A stretch of 54,816 nucleotides of DNA from an uncultured bacterium. Lineage in GTDB: Bacteria; Planctomycetota; Phycisphaerae; Phycisphaerales; SM1A02. The position numbers and the translations under genes are program-made. Under the pieces are notes generated by a model that did no database searches, was not told where the DNA came from, and was given only the letters and a program-made list of their open reading frames with translations. This document shows, piece by piece, positions 40,060 to 48,225 of the stretch (its first letter is position 1; each line of letters begins with the position of its first letter). The DNA is taken from contig CAITDI010000024.1 in NCBI GenBank assembly GCA_903891095.1, positions 1-54,816 of the forward strand. Direction: 5' to 3'.

Positions 40060-42419
40060 GCGGCATGGGCGACCTTGGCGGCTTCTCGCTGCACGAACTC
40101 TTTCGCGGAGAGGCGGAGGCGCATGCCGCCGCGCTCAGCGAAGGCCTCGTCAAGCTCGAGGGCACCAGCGATCCTGCGACCGTCGAGCCGTTGATGCGCG
40201 CCGCGCACTCGATCAAGGGCGCCGCGCGCGTGATCGGCCTCGACATCGCCGTCAAGCTCTCGCATGCGATGGAGGACGTGCTCGTCGCCATGCAGAAGGG
40301 TCGCGAAACCATCGCGCCGTCGCGCATCGACCAGCTGCTCAAGGGCACCGACATGCTCGCGTCGCTCGCGCGCATCGACGAGGCGAGCGTCGCGAGCTGG
40401 ACTGCCGAGAACGATCCCGCGGTCGACGAACTCGTCGCGTTGCTGCGCGAGCTGCCGCCGGCGGGCGCGCCGAAGCCCGTCGCGGCCGCTCCGGTTGCGG
40501 CACCAGTTCCCGCGCCTGCGCCTGTTGTTGCGGCTCCCGTTGTTGCGGCGCCTGTCGTACCAGCGCCTGTCGTAGCGCCCGCTCCCGCACCCACGACCGC
40601 CGTGCAGAAGCCCGCGCCGCCGCAGCAAAGCATGCCCGCGCAGCCCGCCGCGCCCGCGGCGACGCGCGTCTCCAGCGTGCGCGTGACCGCGGAAAAACTC
40701 GACCGGCTCCTCCAGCTCGCGGGCGAGACGATGCTCGAGTCGCGCCGCCTCGGCGCGATCCGCGATGAAGCGATGGACCTCAAGCGTCAGCTCGTGCGCC
40801 TCGAGGACGAGCTCGATCGCGTGCGCGCCACCGTGCGCCGCGCGGGCCTCGATCCCGCGACGATCGCGCCCGCGCGCACGCTCGTCGACGGCGCTCGCGA
40901 TCGCGTGCTCGGACATCTCCTCACCGTCGAAGGCGCGATCCGCCGCGGCGAGGAGACATCGACGCAGCTCTATCACGAGGTGCTCTCGAGCCGCATGCGT
41001 CCGTTTGCCGACGCGACCAGCGCGCTCAGCCGCACGGTGCGCGACCTCGCGCGCCAGCTCGGCAAGGACGCGCGTCTCGAGATCGTCGGCGAATCCGTGC
41101 CCGTCGACCGCGACATCCTCGCGCGCCTCGATGCGCCGCTCAATCACCTGCTGCGCAACGCGCTTGACCACGGCATCGAGATGCCCGATGAACGCCGCAA
41201 CGCAGGCAAGGCCCCGCAGGCCACGCTGCGCGTCGAGGCGCGCCATCACGCAGGCATGCTGCGCATTCGCGTGAGCGACGACGGCCGCGGCATCGACCTC
41301 GAGGGCCTGCGCCAGCGCATCGTGCGCCGCTCGCTCGCGACGAGCGACATGGCGGCCGCGATGAACCGCCAGGAACTGCTCGAGTTCCTGTTCCTCCCGG
41401 GATTCTCGACCGCGCAGCAGGTCACGGAGATCTCGGGTCGCGGCGTTGGACTCGACGTCGTGCAGTCGACCGCGCGCGAGATCGGCGGCGTCGCGCGCAT
41501 CGAGACCGAGCTCGGCCGCGGCACGGTGTTCGAGCTCGAGCTGCCGATCACGCTGTCGGTCATGCGCGCGCTGCTCGTCGATGTCGCGGGTGAAACGCTG
41601 GCGTTCCCGCTCGCGCGCATCGATCGCGTCGTGCAGCCCGAGGCCGGCGCGATCCGCTCGGTCGAGGGCCGCAGCCAGTTCCTGCTCGACGGAACATCGG
41701 TCGGCGTCGTCGACGCGGCCGTCGTGCTCGCGCTCGCCACGGAGCGCCGCAAGGGCGAGCAGGAGCACATCGTCGTCCTCGGCTCGGGCGAGGAACGCTA
41801 CGGCTTCGCGGTCGACGGACTGTCGGGCGAAGAGGATCTCGTCGTCCGCGCGCTCGACACGCGCCTCGGCAAGGTCCCGCATCTCGCATCGAGCGCGGTG
41901 CGCGAGAGCGGCGAACCCGTGCTCATCGTCGATACCGAGGACATCCTGCAGTCGGTGCGCATCGCGCTCAGCGAAGGCCGCCTGCGCGGCGCGCGCAAGT
42001 CGCTCGAGTCGAGCAGCGTGGCTGCCAAGCGCGCGCTCGTCGTCGACGACTCCGCCACCGTGCGCGAGGTCGAGCGGCAGCTGCTCGTGCGCATGGGCTT
42101 CGTGGTCGAGACCGCGGTCGACGGCGTCGACGGCTGGAACACGCTGCGCGAAGGCCAGTTCGACCTGATCGTGAGCGACATCGACATGCCGCGCATGAAC
42201 GGCATCGAGTTCGTGCGCACGCTGCGCGGCGACGCGCGGTTCACGCGCATTCCCGTGATCGTCGTGAGCTACAAGGACCGCGAGGACGATCGCATCGCGG
42301 GCCTCGAGGCCGGCGCCACCGCGTACCTGACCAAGGGCGCGTTCCAGGACAGCACCTTCGCCGACACCGTGCGCGACCTCGTCGATGTCACGGGCTCCGC
42401 GCGCAGAGGCGCGTTTTGA
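40056..42419 (+). CDS. wspE: Hybrid histidine kinase CheA-REC (WspE-like)
   Basis: The 787-residue product has an Hpt domain with the phosphorylated His at ~51 (MRAAHSIKGAARVIG), an Ala/Pro-rich linker, and a dimerisation region with VRVTAEKLDRLLQLAGE. The kinase core has LNHLLRNALDHGIE (N box) and GRGVGLDVVQSTAREIGG (G box). A CheW-like domain (ALLVDVAGETLAFPLARIDR) and a C-terminal receiver (ALVVDDSATVREVE, LIVSDIDMPRMNG) follow. Kinase-receiver fusion is the WspE layout. It phosphorylates CheB and the response regulator. GTG at 40056 has GGAAGG 5 nt upstream; an ATG lies three codons later. Confidence 0.92.
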   Translation: MSGMGDLGGFSLHELFRGEAEAHAAALSEGLVKLEGTSDPATVEPLMRAAHSIKGAARVIGLDIAVKLSHAMEDVLVAMQKGRETIAPSRIDQLLKGTDMLASLARIDEASVASWTAENDPAVDELVALLRELPPAGAPKPVAAAPVAAPVPAPAPVVAAPVVAAPVVPAPVVAPAPAPTTAVQKPAPPQQSMPAQPAAPAATRVSSVRVTAEKLDRLLQLAGETMLESRRLGAIRDEAMDLKRQLVRLEDELDRVRATVRRAGLDPATIAPARTLVDGARDRVLGHLLTVEGAIRRGEETSTQLYHEVLSSRMRPFADATSALSRTVRDLARQLGKDARLEIVGESVPVDRDILARLDAPLNHLLRNALDHGIEMPDERRNAGKAPQATLRVEARHHAGMLRIRVSDDGRGIDLEGLRQRIVRRSLATSDMAAAMNRQELLEFLFLPGFSTAQQVTEISGRGVGLDVVQSTAREIGGVARIETELGRGTVFELELPITLSVMRALLVDVAGETLAFPLARIDRVVQPEAGAIRSVEGRSQFLLDGTSVGVVDAAVVLALATERRKGEQEHIVVLGSGEERYGFAVDGLSGEEDLVVRALDTRLGKVPHLASSAVRESGEPVLIVDTEDILQSVRIALSEGRLRGARKSLESSSVAAKRALVVDDSATVREVERQLLVRMGFVVETAVDGVDGWNTLREGQFDLIVSDIDMPRMNGIEFVRTLRGDARFTRIPVIVVSYKDREDDRIAGLEAGATAYLTKGAFQDSTFADTVRDLVDVTGSARRGAF

Positions 42420-43507
42420 AGATCGCGATCGTGAACGACCTCGCCGTCGCGTGCGAGGCGCTGCGCCGCGCGATCGCCGCGGATCCCGCGCTTTCCGTCG
42501 CGTGGATCGCGCGCGATGGCGACGAGGCCGTCGTGCAGGCCCAGCGCTCGAAGCCCGACCTGATCCTGATGGACCTCATCATGCCGCGCGTGAACGGCGT
42601 CGAGGCCACGCGCCAGATCATGCGCGTCGCGCCGTGCCCGATCCTCGTGGTGACCGCGACCGTGAGCGGCAACGCGGGCCTCGTGTACGAAGCGCTCGGC
42701 GCGGGCGCGCTCGACGCGGTCAACACGCCGACATTCGGTCCGGGCGCGAGCGTGCAGGGCAGCGACGATCTGCTTCGCCGCATCCATCTCATCGGCAAGC
42801 GAAGCGGTGTGTCGATGGCGCCGAAGGTCGCTGCTCCAGCGGTTCCACCGATCGCGCCGCGTGTGGTGACGGCGCAGCCGCAGCCGTTCGTCGCCCCGTC
42901 CATCGCTCCGTCCATCGCCCCGTCCATCCCGCGCACCGCGTCCGTCACTCCGCCGATCATCGCCATCGGCGCATCGACCGGCGGACCGCGCGCGATCGCG
43001 GATGTCCTTCGCGCGATGCCGCAGGACCTGCCCGCGGCGCTGCTCCTCGTGCAGCACGTGTCCGTGGACTTCGTGCGCGGATTCGCCGAGTGGCTCGCCG
43101 TCGAGACCAAGCGCCGCGTCGAGCTCTCGCGCCCGGGCTACGAGCCGCGCGCAGGCGACGTGATCATCGCCGGCGAAGACCGCCACATGACGCTCGGCGC
43201 GAATGGCCGCATCGAACACCGCGAGGAACCCTCGACGCAACTGCATCGTCCCGCAGTCGACGAGATGTTCGCATCGCTCGCCGCGAACGCGCGCCCGGGC
43301 GTCGCGGTCCTGCTCACGGGAATGGGCCGCGACGGCGCCGAGGGGCTGCTCAAGCTCCGACGCGCCGGCTGGCACACGATCGCGCAGGATGAAGGCACGA
43401 GCGTCGTGTGGGGCATGCCCGGCGCGGCGCACGCGCTCGGCGCGGCGGTGGAGACGCTTCCGCTTTCCGCGATCGGCGCGGCGGTGGCGGCGAGGATCAA
43501 GCGATAG
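42416..43507 (+). CDS. wspF: CheB-type methylesterase (WspF-like)
   Basis: The 363-residue product has a receiver starting MKIAIVNDLAVACEALRRAI with phospho-acceptor Asp53 (LILMDLIMP), closely like Pseudomonas WspF, including the ND in place of the usual DD. After an Ala/Pro/Ser linker with a 12-nt coding repeat (APSI), the CheB domain has the catalytic triad Ser187 (IGASTGG), His214 (VQHVS) and Asp306 (GMGRDG). It removes methyl groups from the receptor. Its TTG start overlaps the wspE stop (TTGA), with AGAGG upstream. Loss of WspF locks the Pseudomonas system on, so this is the likely adaptation brake. Confidence 0.9.
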   Translation: MKIAIVNDLAVACEALRRAIAADPALSVAWIARDGDEAVVQAQRSKPDLILMDLIMPRVNGVEATRQIMRVAPCPILVVTATVSGNAGLVYEALGAGALDAVNTPTFGPGASVQGSDDLLRRIHLIGKRSGVSMAPKVAAPAVPPIAPRVVTAQPQPFVAPSIAPSIAPSIPRTASVTPPIIAIGASTGGPRAIADVLRAMPQDLPAALLLVQHVSVDFVRGFAEWLAVETKRRVELSRPGYEPRAGDVIIAGEDRHMTLGANGRIEHREEPSTQLHRPAVDEMFASLAANARPGVAVLLTGMGRDGAEGLLKLRRAGWHTIAQDEGTSVVWGMPGAAHALGAAVETLPLSAIGAAVAARIKR

Positions 43508-43539
43508 CGCACCGCGCAGGCTGACTGAGGAGTCCAACC

Positions 43540-44745
43540 ATGAGCAATCCGATTGACACCATCGACCGCGTGCTTCTCGTCGACGACCAGGCGATCGTCG
43601 GCGAAGCAGTGCGCCGCATGATCGCCACGCAGGGCGCGTGCGAGTACCGCAGCGTGCAGGACCCGCTGCAGGCGCTTGCCATCGCCGCGGAGTTCAAGCC
43701 GACCGTGATCCTGCAGGACATCGAGATGCCCGGGCTCAACGGCCTCGATCTCCTGCCGCAGTACCGCGCGCATGAAACGCTGCGCGATGTGCCCGTGATC
43801 ATGCTCACCGGCAAGGAGGATCCCGCGGTCAAGGCCGACGCGTTCGGCCGCGGCGCGAGCGACTACCTCGTCAAGCTGCCCCATCCCGTCGAGCTCGTCG
43901 CGCGCATCCGCCATCACTCGCGCGGCTACCGCATGCAGCTCGAGCGCAACGCCGCGTACGACGCGCTGCGCGCAAGCGAGGAGCACATGAAGAGCGAGAT
44001 CAACCGCGCCGCCGCGTACGTGCGCTCGCTGCTCGATCCGCCGATGGACGGCACGGTGTGCGCGGACTGGCGCTTCATCCCCTGCGAATCGCTCGGTGGC
44101 GACGTGTTCGGCTACCACTGGATCGACGAGGACCATCTCGCCGCGTACGTGCTCGATGTGAGCGGCCACGGCGTCGGCCCCGCGCTCATGGGCGTGTCGG
44201 CGATGAACCTCATCCGCTCGGGCTCGCTCGAGAAGGACCAGATGCTCTCCCCGGCGCGCGTGCTGCAGGCACTCAACGCGGGCTTCTCGATGTCGCGTCA
44301 CGACGGCATGTACTTCACGATCTGGTACGGCGTGTACAACCGCCGCACGCGCGAACTCACGTGGGCCGGCGGCGGACATCCGCCGTCGTTCCTCATGCGC
44401 GGCCGCGAGGTCACGCCGCTGCCGTCGACGACATACATGGTCGGCGTGAGCGACGACTACGACGTGCCGACTGAGCGCGTCACGCTGATGCCCGGCGATC
44501 GGCTGTATCTCTTCTCGGACGGCGTGTTCGAACTGCACATGCAGGGCGGCGGCATCTGGGGCGTCGATCGCTTTGAGGATTTCATGCGCGCCACGCCGAC
44601 CGAAGGCATCCTCGACGCCGTCATCCGCGAGACATCGCGCGTGATGCTCGAAGGCCGCGGCGTGCCCGCGACCGATATCCCCGCCGAAGGCGTGACCGCC
44701 GGCTGGGACGACGATTTCTCACTCATCGAGTTGCGGTTCAACTAG
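43540..44745 (+). CDS. Response regulator with WspR-type receiver fused to SpoIIE/PP2C phosphatase
   Basis: The 401-residue product has GAGGAG before its ATG. Residues 1-135 are a receiver (VLLVDDQAIVGEAVRRMI, acceptor Asp60 in TVILQDIEMPGLNGLDLL, then DYLVKLPHPVELVARIRHHS) that matches the WspR receiver block for block. A coiled linker (AAYDALRASEEHMKSEINRA) follows, as in WspR. The output, however, is not GGDEF. Residues ~165-401 form a PP2C-type SpoIIE phosphatase: LGGDVFGYHW with the metal Asp188, VLDVSGHGVGPALM with Asp206, GDRLYLFSDGVFE and AGWDDDFSLIELRF. It should dephosphorylate a Ser/Thr target, such as a STAS-domain antagonist, when phosphorylated. No STAS or anti-sigma gene lies in this window. 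Confidence 0.9.
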   Translation: MSNPIDTIDRVLLVDDQAIVGEAVRRMIATQGACEYRSVQDPLQALAIAAEFKPTVILQDIEMPGLNGLDLLPQYRAHETLRDVPVIMLTGKEDPAVKADAFGRGASDYLVKLPHPVELVARIRHHSRGYRMQLERNAAYDALRASEEHMKSEINRAAAYVRSLLDPPMDGTVCADWRFIPCESLGGDVFGYHWIDEDHLAAYVLDVSGHGVGPALMGVSAMNLIRSGSLEKDQMLSPARVLQALNAGFSMSRHDGMYFTIWYGVYNRRTRELTWAGGGHPPSFLMRGREVTPLPSTTYMVGVSDDYDVPTERVTLMPGDRLYLFSDGVFELHMQGGGIWGVDRFEDFMRATPTEGILDAVIRETSRVMLEGRGVPATDIPAEGVTAGWDDDFSLIELRFN

Positions 44746-44846
44746 CCCTCGCGCACGTGCCGATCAACCCGTCTACCCTTGCCGCCCCCTCGCGGCGGGT
44801 GGTTCATTTCCGGGTTTGAGCGAAGGCCGCAGACACGAAGGCACAC

Positions 44847-45926
44847 ATGAAGAACGTCCTCATCATCGGAGCTGGCAAGATCGGCCGCATGGCGGCGCAC
44901 CTCCTCGCGCACAGCGGCGACTACAAGGTGCACATCGTCGATTCGCACGAGCCCTCGTGGCGCGAGTCGATCGCGGGTCTTCCCAACGCGACCGGCGCGA
45001 CGACGGACTTTGCCAAGCAGGCCGACCTCGACGCGGCGATGAAGGGCCAGTGGGCGCTCATCTCGTGCGCGCCGTTCTTCTGCAACACGCTGATCGCCGA
45101 GCGCGCGAAGGCGCATGGCGTGCACTATCTCGATCTCACCGAGGATGTCGCGGTGACCAAGAAGGTCATGGCGCTCGCGCAGGGCGCGTCGACGGCGTTC
45201 ATCCCGCAGTGCGGACTCGCGCCGGGCTACATCACGATCGCCGCGAACCACCTCGCGAAGCCGATGAGCGAGATCCACGAGCTCCGCTGCCGCGTCGGCG
45301 CGCTGCCGCGCAATCCCACGAACCAGCTCAAGTACAACATGACCTGGTCGACCAACGGCCTCGTCAACGAGTACTGCAATCCGTGCGAGGCGCTCGTCGA
45401 CGGCAAGATGACGCTGCTCCCGCCGCTTGAGAACCTCGAGCGCTTCACGATCGACGGCATCGAGTACGAGGCGTTCAACACGTCGGGCGGCCTCGGTTCG
45501 CTCGGCGAGTCGCTCGCGGGCCGCGCGCGCAACGTGAACTACAAGACGATCCGCTACCCGGGCCACTGCCAGCTGATCAAGTTCCTGCTGAACGACCTCG
45601 GGTTCATCGATCACCGCCAGCAGCTGTGCGACATCCTCGATCGCTCGGTCCCGTCGACCAAGGACGACGTGATCGTGATCGTGTGCGTCGCGATCGGCAT
45701 CGAGAACGGCAAGCTCGTCGAGAAGATCGACGCGCGCCGCGTGCCCGCGCTCACGCTGCAGGGCAAGCATTGGACGGGCATCCAGATCACGACCGCCGCG
45801 GGCGTGTGCGCGGTGCTCGACCTGCTCAAGGATGGCAAGGTGCCGCAGAAGGGCTTCGTGAAGATGGAGGATGTCGGCTACGACGACTTCATCGCGAACC
45901 GGTTTGGCAAGCACTACGCGGTCTGA
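44847..45926 (+). CDS. Saccharopine dehydrogenase-like NAD(P)-dependent oxidoreductase
   Basis: The 359-residue product starts with a Rossmann motif (MKNVLIIGAGKIGRMAAHLL) and continues with ALISCAPFFCNTLIAERAKA, GVHYLDLTEDVAV, FIPQCGLAPGYITIAANHLA and GGLGSLGESL. These agree with the saccharopine dehydrogenase/carboxynorspermidine synthase family, which reduces or oxidises imine-linked amino acids. Its exact substrate is open. GAAGG lies 5 nt before the ATG. The family's C-terminal domain appears complete. A repeat element begins 8 nt after the stop codon. Confidence 0.85.
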   Translation: MKNVLIIGAGKIGRMAAHLLAHSGDYKVHIVDSHEPSWRESIAGLPNATGATTDFAKQADLDAAMKGQWALISCAPFFCNTLIAERAKAHGVHYLDLTEDVAVTKKVMALAQGASTAFIPQCGLAPGYITIAANHLAKPMSEIHELRCRVGALPRNPTNQLKYNMTWSTNGLVNEYCNPCEALVDGKMTLLPPLENLERFTIDGIEYEAFNTSGGLGSLGESLAGRARNVNYKTIRYPGHCQLIKFLLNDLGFIDHRQQLCDILDRSVPSTKDDVIVIVCVAIGIENGKLVEKIDARRVPALTLQGKHWTGIQITTAAGVCAVLDLLKDGKVPQKGFVKMEDVGYDDFIANRFGKHYAV

Positions 45927-45933
45927 TCCCGCC

Positions 45934-46152
45934 GGTGCCTGGCACCAACCTGGCACCAACCGCGCACCGACCGCACACCAACCACGCGAACCAGGTCGGT
46001 TCCGTGCACAGCGCCGTCGCGCGTCTGAATCCAGCGTCTGCAGCGAGTTGCGTCAACCTGCTGCGGTGCCAAGTTGCGACCAGGCGAACCTGGTTGGTGC
46101 ATGGTCAGTGCATGGTCAGTGCATGGTTGGTGCCAGGTTGGTGCCAGGCACC
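45934..46152. repeat. GTGCC(A/T)GGCAC inverted-repeat element, copy 1
   Basis: The left end GGTGCCTGGCACCAACC and right end GGTTGGTGCCAGGCACC are inverted copies, extended inward by further (T)GGCACCAACC / GGTTGGTGCCA blocks. Tandem CAGTGCATGGT units lie near the right end. It fills the gap between two convergent genes, reaching within 1 nt of the stop at 46154. Confidence 0.85.
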
Positions 46153-46153
46153 G

Positions 46154-46849
46154 TCAGAGCTTGCGGACGCGCAGGTTCTTGTAGCCCACGCGATCGCCGT
46201 GCCCGCAGAAGCCGACGTGCCCCGTCTTGCGCGCCAGTCCATCGACCTTGTGGCCGCTGACCGTCTTGCCCTCGGGCGCCGCCTTGTCGAGATCGACGTC
46301 CACGATCACCACGCCGTTGAGCTCCACCTTCGCGTGGTTGCCCTTCATCGTGATCGTCTCCTGGTTCCACTCGCCCACGGGCCGCAGCGCGGTCGCGGTC
46401 GCGGCCGACACGCCGTAGATCGAGCCGTGGTACTGCCAGACCTGAAGGCCCTTGTACATGTCGGCCGTGTTGTCGAGCACCTGGCACTCGAAGCCGACGT
46501 ACGCGGGGTCGCCCTCGAGCGGCGAGCGCAGCGCGATGCCGTTGTTCCCGCCCGGCGTCAGCACGAACTCAAACCGCAGCTCGAAGTCGGCGAACTCGTC
46601 CTTCGTGAAGAGGTTCGTGCCGTTGGGCTGGCAGAAGATCGCCGCAGCGCCCTTGTGGTCCTCGACCTTGTAGCCCTTCGTGTCGCCGACCCAGCCGTCG
46701 AGGTCCTTGCCGTTGAACAGCGTGATGAACCCGTCGGCCTTCTCCTTCGCGGCGTCGAACTCGACGGGCTTCGGCGCGACGGTCGTCGGCGGCAGGGTGA
46801 CGGGAGCGCAGGCGGCAACGAACGCGACGAGTGCGGTGGCGGTGTGCAT
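46154..46849 (-). CDS. DUF1080 (3-keto-disaccharide hydrolase-like) lipoprotein
   Basis: The 231-residue product has a lipoprotein-like signal (ATALVAFVAACAPV, lipobox VAAC) and one DUF1080 domain: FITLFNGKDLDGWVGD, FADFELRFEFVLTPGGNNGI, VGFECQVLDNTADM, QYHGSIYGV, WNQETITMKGNHAKVELNG and GHVGFCGHGDRVGYKNLRVR. The fold is a concanavalin-like beta sandwich. Members of this family include 3-keto-glucoside hydrolases. The start at 46849 gives the lipobox; a TACACT box ends 7 nt upstream (46857-46862). It is divergent from a soluble sugar dehydrogenase, which fits periplasmic sugar oxidation. Confidence 0.87.
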   Translation of the reverse strand: MHTATALVAFVAACAPVTLPPTTVAPKPVEFDAAKEKADGFITLFNGKDLDGWVGDTKGYKVEDHKGAAAIFCQPNGTNLFTKDEFADFELRFEFVLTPGGNNGIALRSPLEGDPAYVGFECQVLDNTADMYKGLQVWQYHGSIYGVSAATATALRPVGEWNQETITMKGNHAKVELNGVVIVDVDLDKAAPEGKTVSGHKVDGLARKTGHVGFCGHGDRVGYKNLRVRKL

Positions 46850-46923
46850 GCGCGAAAGTGTAGGGAAATCCGTCGGCAGGATCGATGTGGCTCGCGCTAA
46901 CATCGCCGCTCCAGGAGCTCTTC

Positions 46924-48204
46924 ATGATCGCAGCCTTCCGCGCAGCCTCGTTCGTCGCAGCATCGTTCGTCTCAGCCTCGTTCGTCGCAGCATCGTTCAT
47001 CGCCGTGTCCGCGAGCGCGCAGGCGCCGGCCGCACCCTCGAAGGGAACGCCGAAGCCTGAAGCCCCGAAGGTTGACGCCCCGAAGGCCGCGCCCATCCCC
47101 GAGCTCCGCTTCGAGCGCATGCTGCCCGAGCTCCCGCTCGTCCGCCCGATCCAGACGCTGCAGCGCCCTGGCGACACGACGCATCTCTACATCGTCGAGC
47201 AGCCGGGCCGCATCCTCGTGGTCGACCCGTCCAAGCGCGACACCAAGGAAGCGTCGGTCTTCCTCGACATCCGCGAGCCGGTCAACGACGGCGGCAACGA
47301 GGAAGGCCTCCTCAGCGTCGCCTTCGCGCCCGACTTCGACAAGTCGCACAAGCTCTACGCGTACTACACCGCCGCCAAGCCGCGCCGCTCGATCCTCGCG
47401 CGCTTCACGGTGAGCGACGACGGCATGACCTGCGACCCCAAGTCCGAGGAGCTCATCCTCGAGCAGTCGCAGCCGTACTCGAACCACAACGGCGGAGCCG
47501 TCGTCTTCGGCCCCGACGGCATGCTCTACCTCTCGCTCGGCGACGGCGGCGCGGCCAACGACCCGCACAACAACGGGCAGAACCTCGGCACCTTCCTCGG
47601 CAAGATCCTGCGCATCGACGCCTCCAAGACGGGCGCGAAGGGCGAGCCCTACGCGATCCCCGCCGACAATCCGTTCGTCGGCAAGGAAGGCGCGAAGGGC
47701 GAGATCTGGGCCTACGGCCTCCGCAACGTCTGGCGCATGGCGTTCGACTCCAAGACCGGCGACCTCTGGGCCGGCGACGTCGGCCAGAACATCTGGGAGG
47801 AGATCGACCTGATCGAGAAGGGCGGCAACTACGGTTGGAACGCCCGCGAAGGCACGCACGAGTTCGAAGGCGGCAAGGGCGACGGTCCGTTCAAGGAGCC
47901 GGTCGTCGACTACCACCACCGCGAGGGCCAGTCGGTCACGGGCGGCCAGGTGTACCGCGGCAAGGCGATTCCGGCGCTCGACGGCGCGTATATCTACGCC
48001 GACTTCCAGTCGTCGAACGTGTGGGGCATCCGCATGGCGGACGGCAAGTCGACCAAGCCCAAGGTCATCGCCATGAAGCGCGGCGAGCTCGTGAGCTCGA
48101 TCGACGCGATGCACGACGGTTCGCTCGTGGTGTCGACGTTCAACGGCGGCCAGGAGAAGGGCAACCCCGGCTCGCTCTGGCGGCTTGTCGAGGCGTCGAA
48201 GTGA
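46924..48204 (+). CDS. PQQ-dependent soluble sugar dehydrogenase-like protein (Asd/YliI family)
   Basis: The 426-residue product has a signal peptide built of a repeated (A/S)ASFV unit, a Pro/Lys linker and a six-bladed propeller. Family marks are LYIVEQPGRILVVD, NEEGLLSVAFAPDF, SNHNGGAVVFGPDGMLYLSL, GDGGAANDPHNNGQNLGTFLGK, WAYGLRNVWRMAFD, GDVGQNIWEEIDLIEKGGNY and VTGGQVYRG. The His of SNHNGG is the catalytic base in soluble glucose dehydrogenase. It oxidises an aldose outside the cytoplasm. AGGAG precedes the ATG at 46924; an upstream in-frame ATG (46885) is less likely. Confidence 0.88.
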   Translation: MIAAFRAASFVAASFVSASFVAASFIAVSASAQAPAAPSKGTPKPEAPKVDAPKAAPIPELRFERMLPELPLVRPIQTLQRPGDTTHLYIVEQPGRILVVDPSKRDTKEASVFLDIREPVNDGGNEEGLLSVAFAPDFDKSHKLYAYYTAAKPRRSILARFTVSDDGMTCDPKSEELILEQSQPYSNHNGGAVVFGPDGMLYLSLGDGGAANDPHNNGQNLGTFLGKILRIDASKTGAKGEPYAIPADNPFVGKEGAKGEIWAYGLRNVWRMAFDSKTGDLWAGDVGQNIWEEIDLIEKGGNYGWNAREGTHEFEGGKGDGPFKEPVVDYHHREGQSVTGGQVYRGKAIPALDGAYIYADFQSSNVWGIRMADGKSTKPKVIAMKRGELVSSIDAMHDGSLVVSTFNGGQEKGNPGSLWRLVEASK

Positions 48205-48225
48205 TCGCGCCGATGGAACGGCACC

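Noticed and set aside
42416-42500. ND instead of DD in the CheB receiver as a sign of inactivation
   Set aside because: As I recall, WspF proteins also have MKI(A/G)IVND, so it is a family trait rather than decay.
44781-44800. GCCGCC/GGCGGG hairpin after the Wsp-like operon as a terminator
   Set aside because: The stem is only about 5-6 bp and no T run follows; it may simply be GC-rich sequence.
46885-46923. Upstream ATG at 46885 for the sugar dehydrogenase
   Set aside because: The ATG at 46924 has AGGAG at suitable spacing and gives a proper signal peptide.
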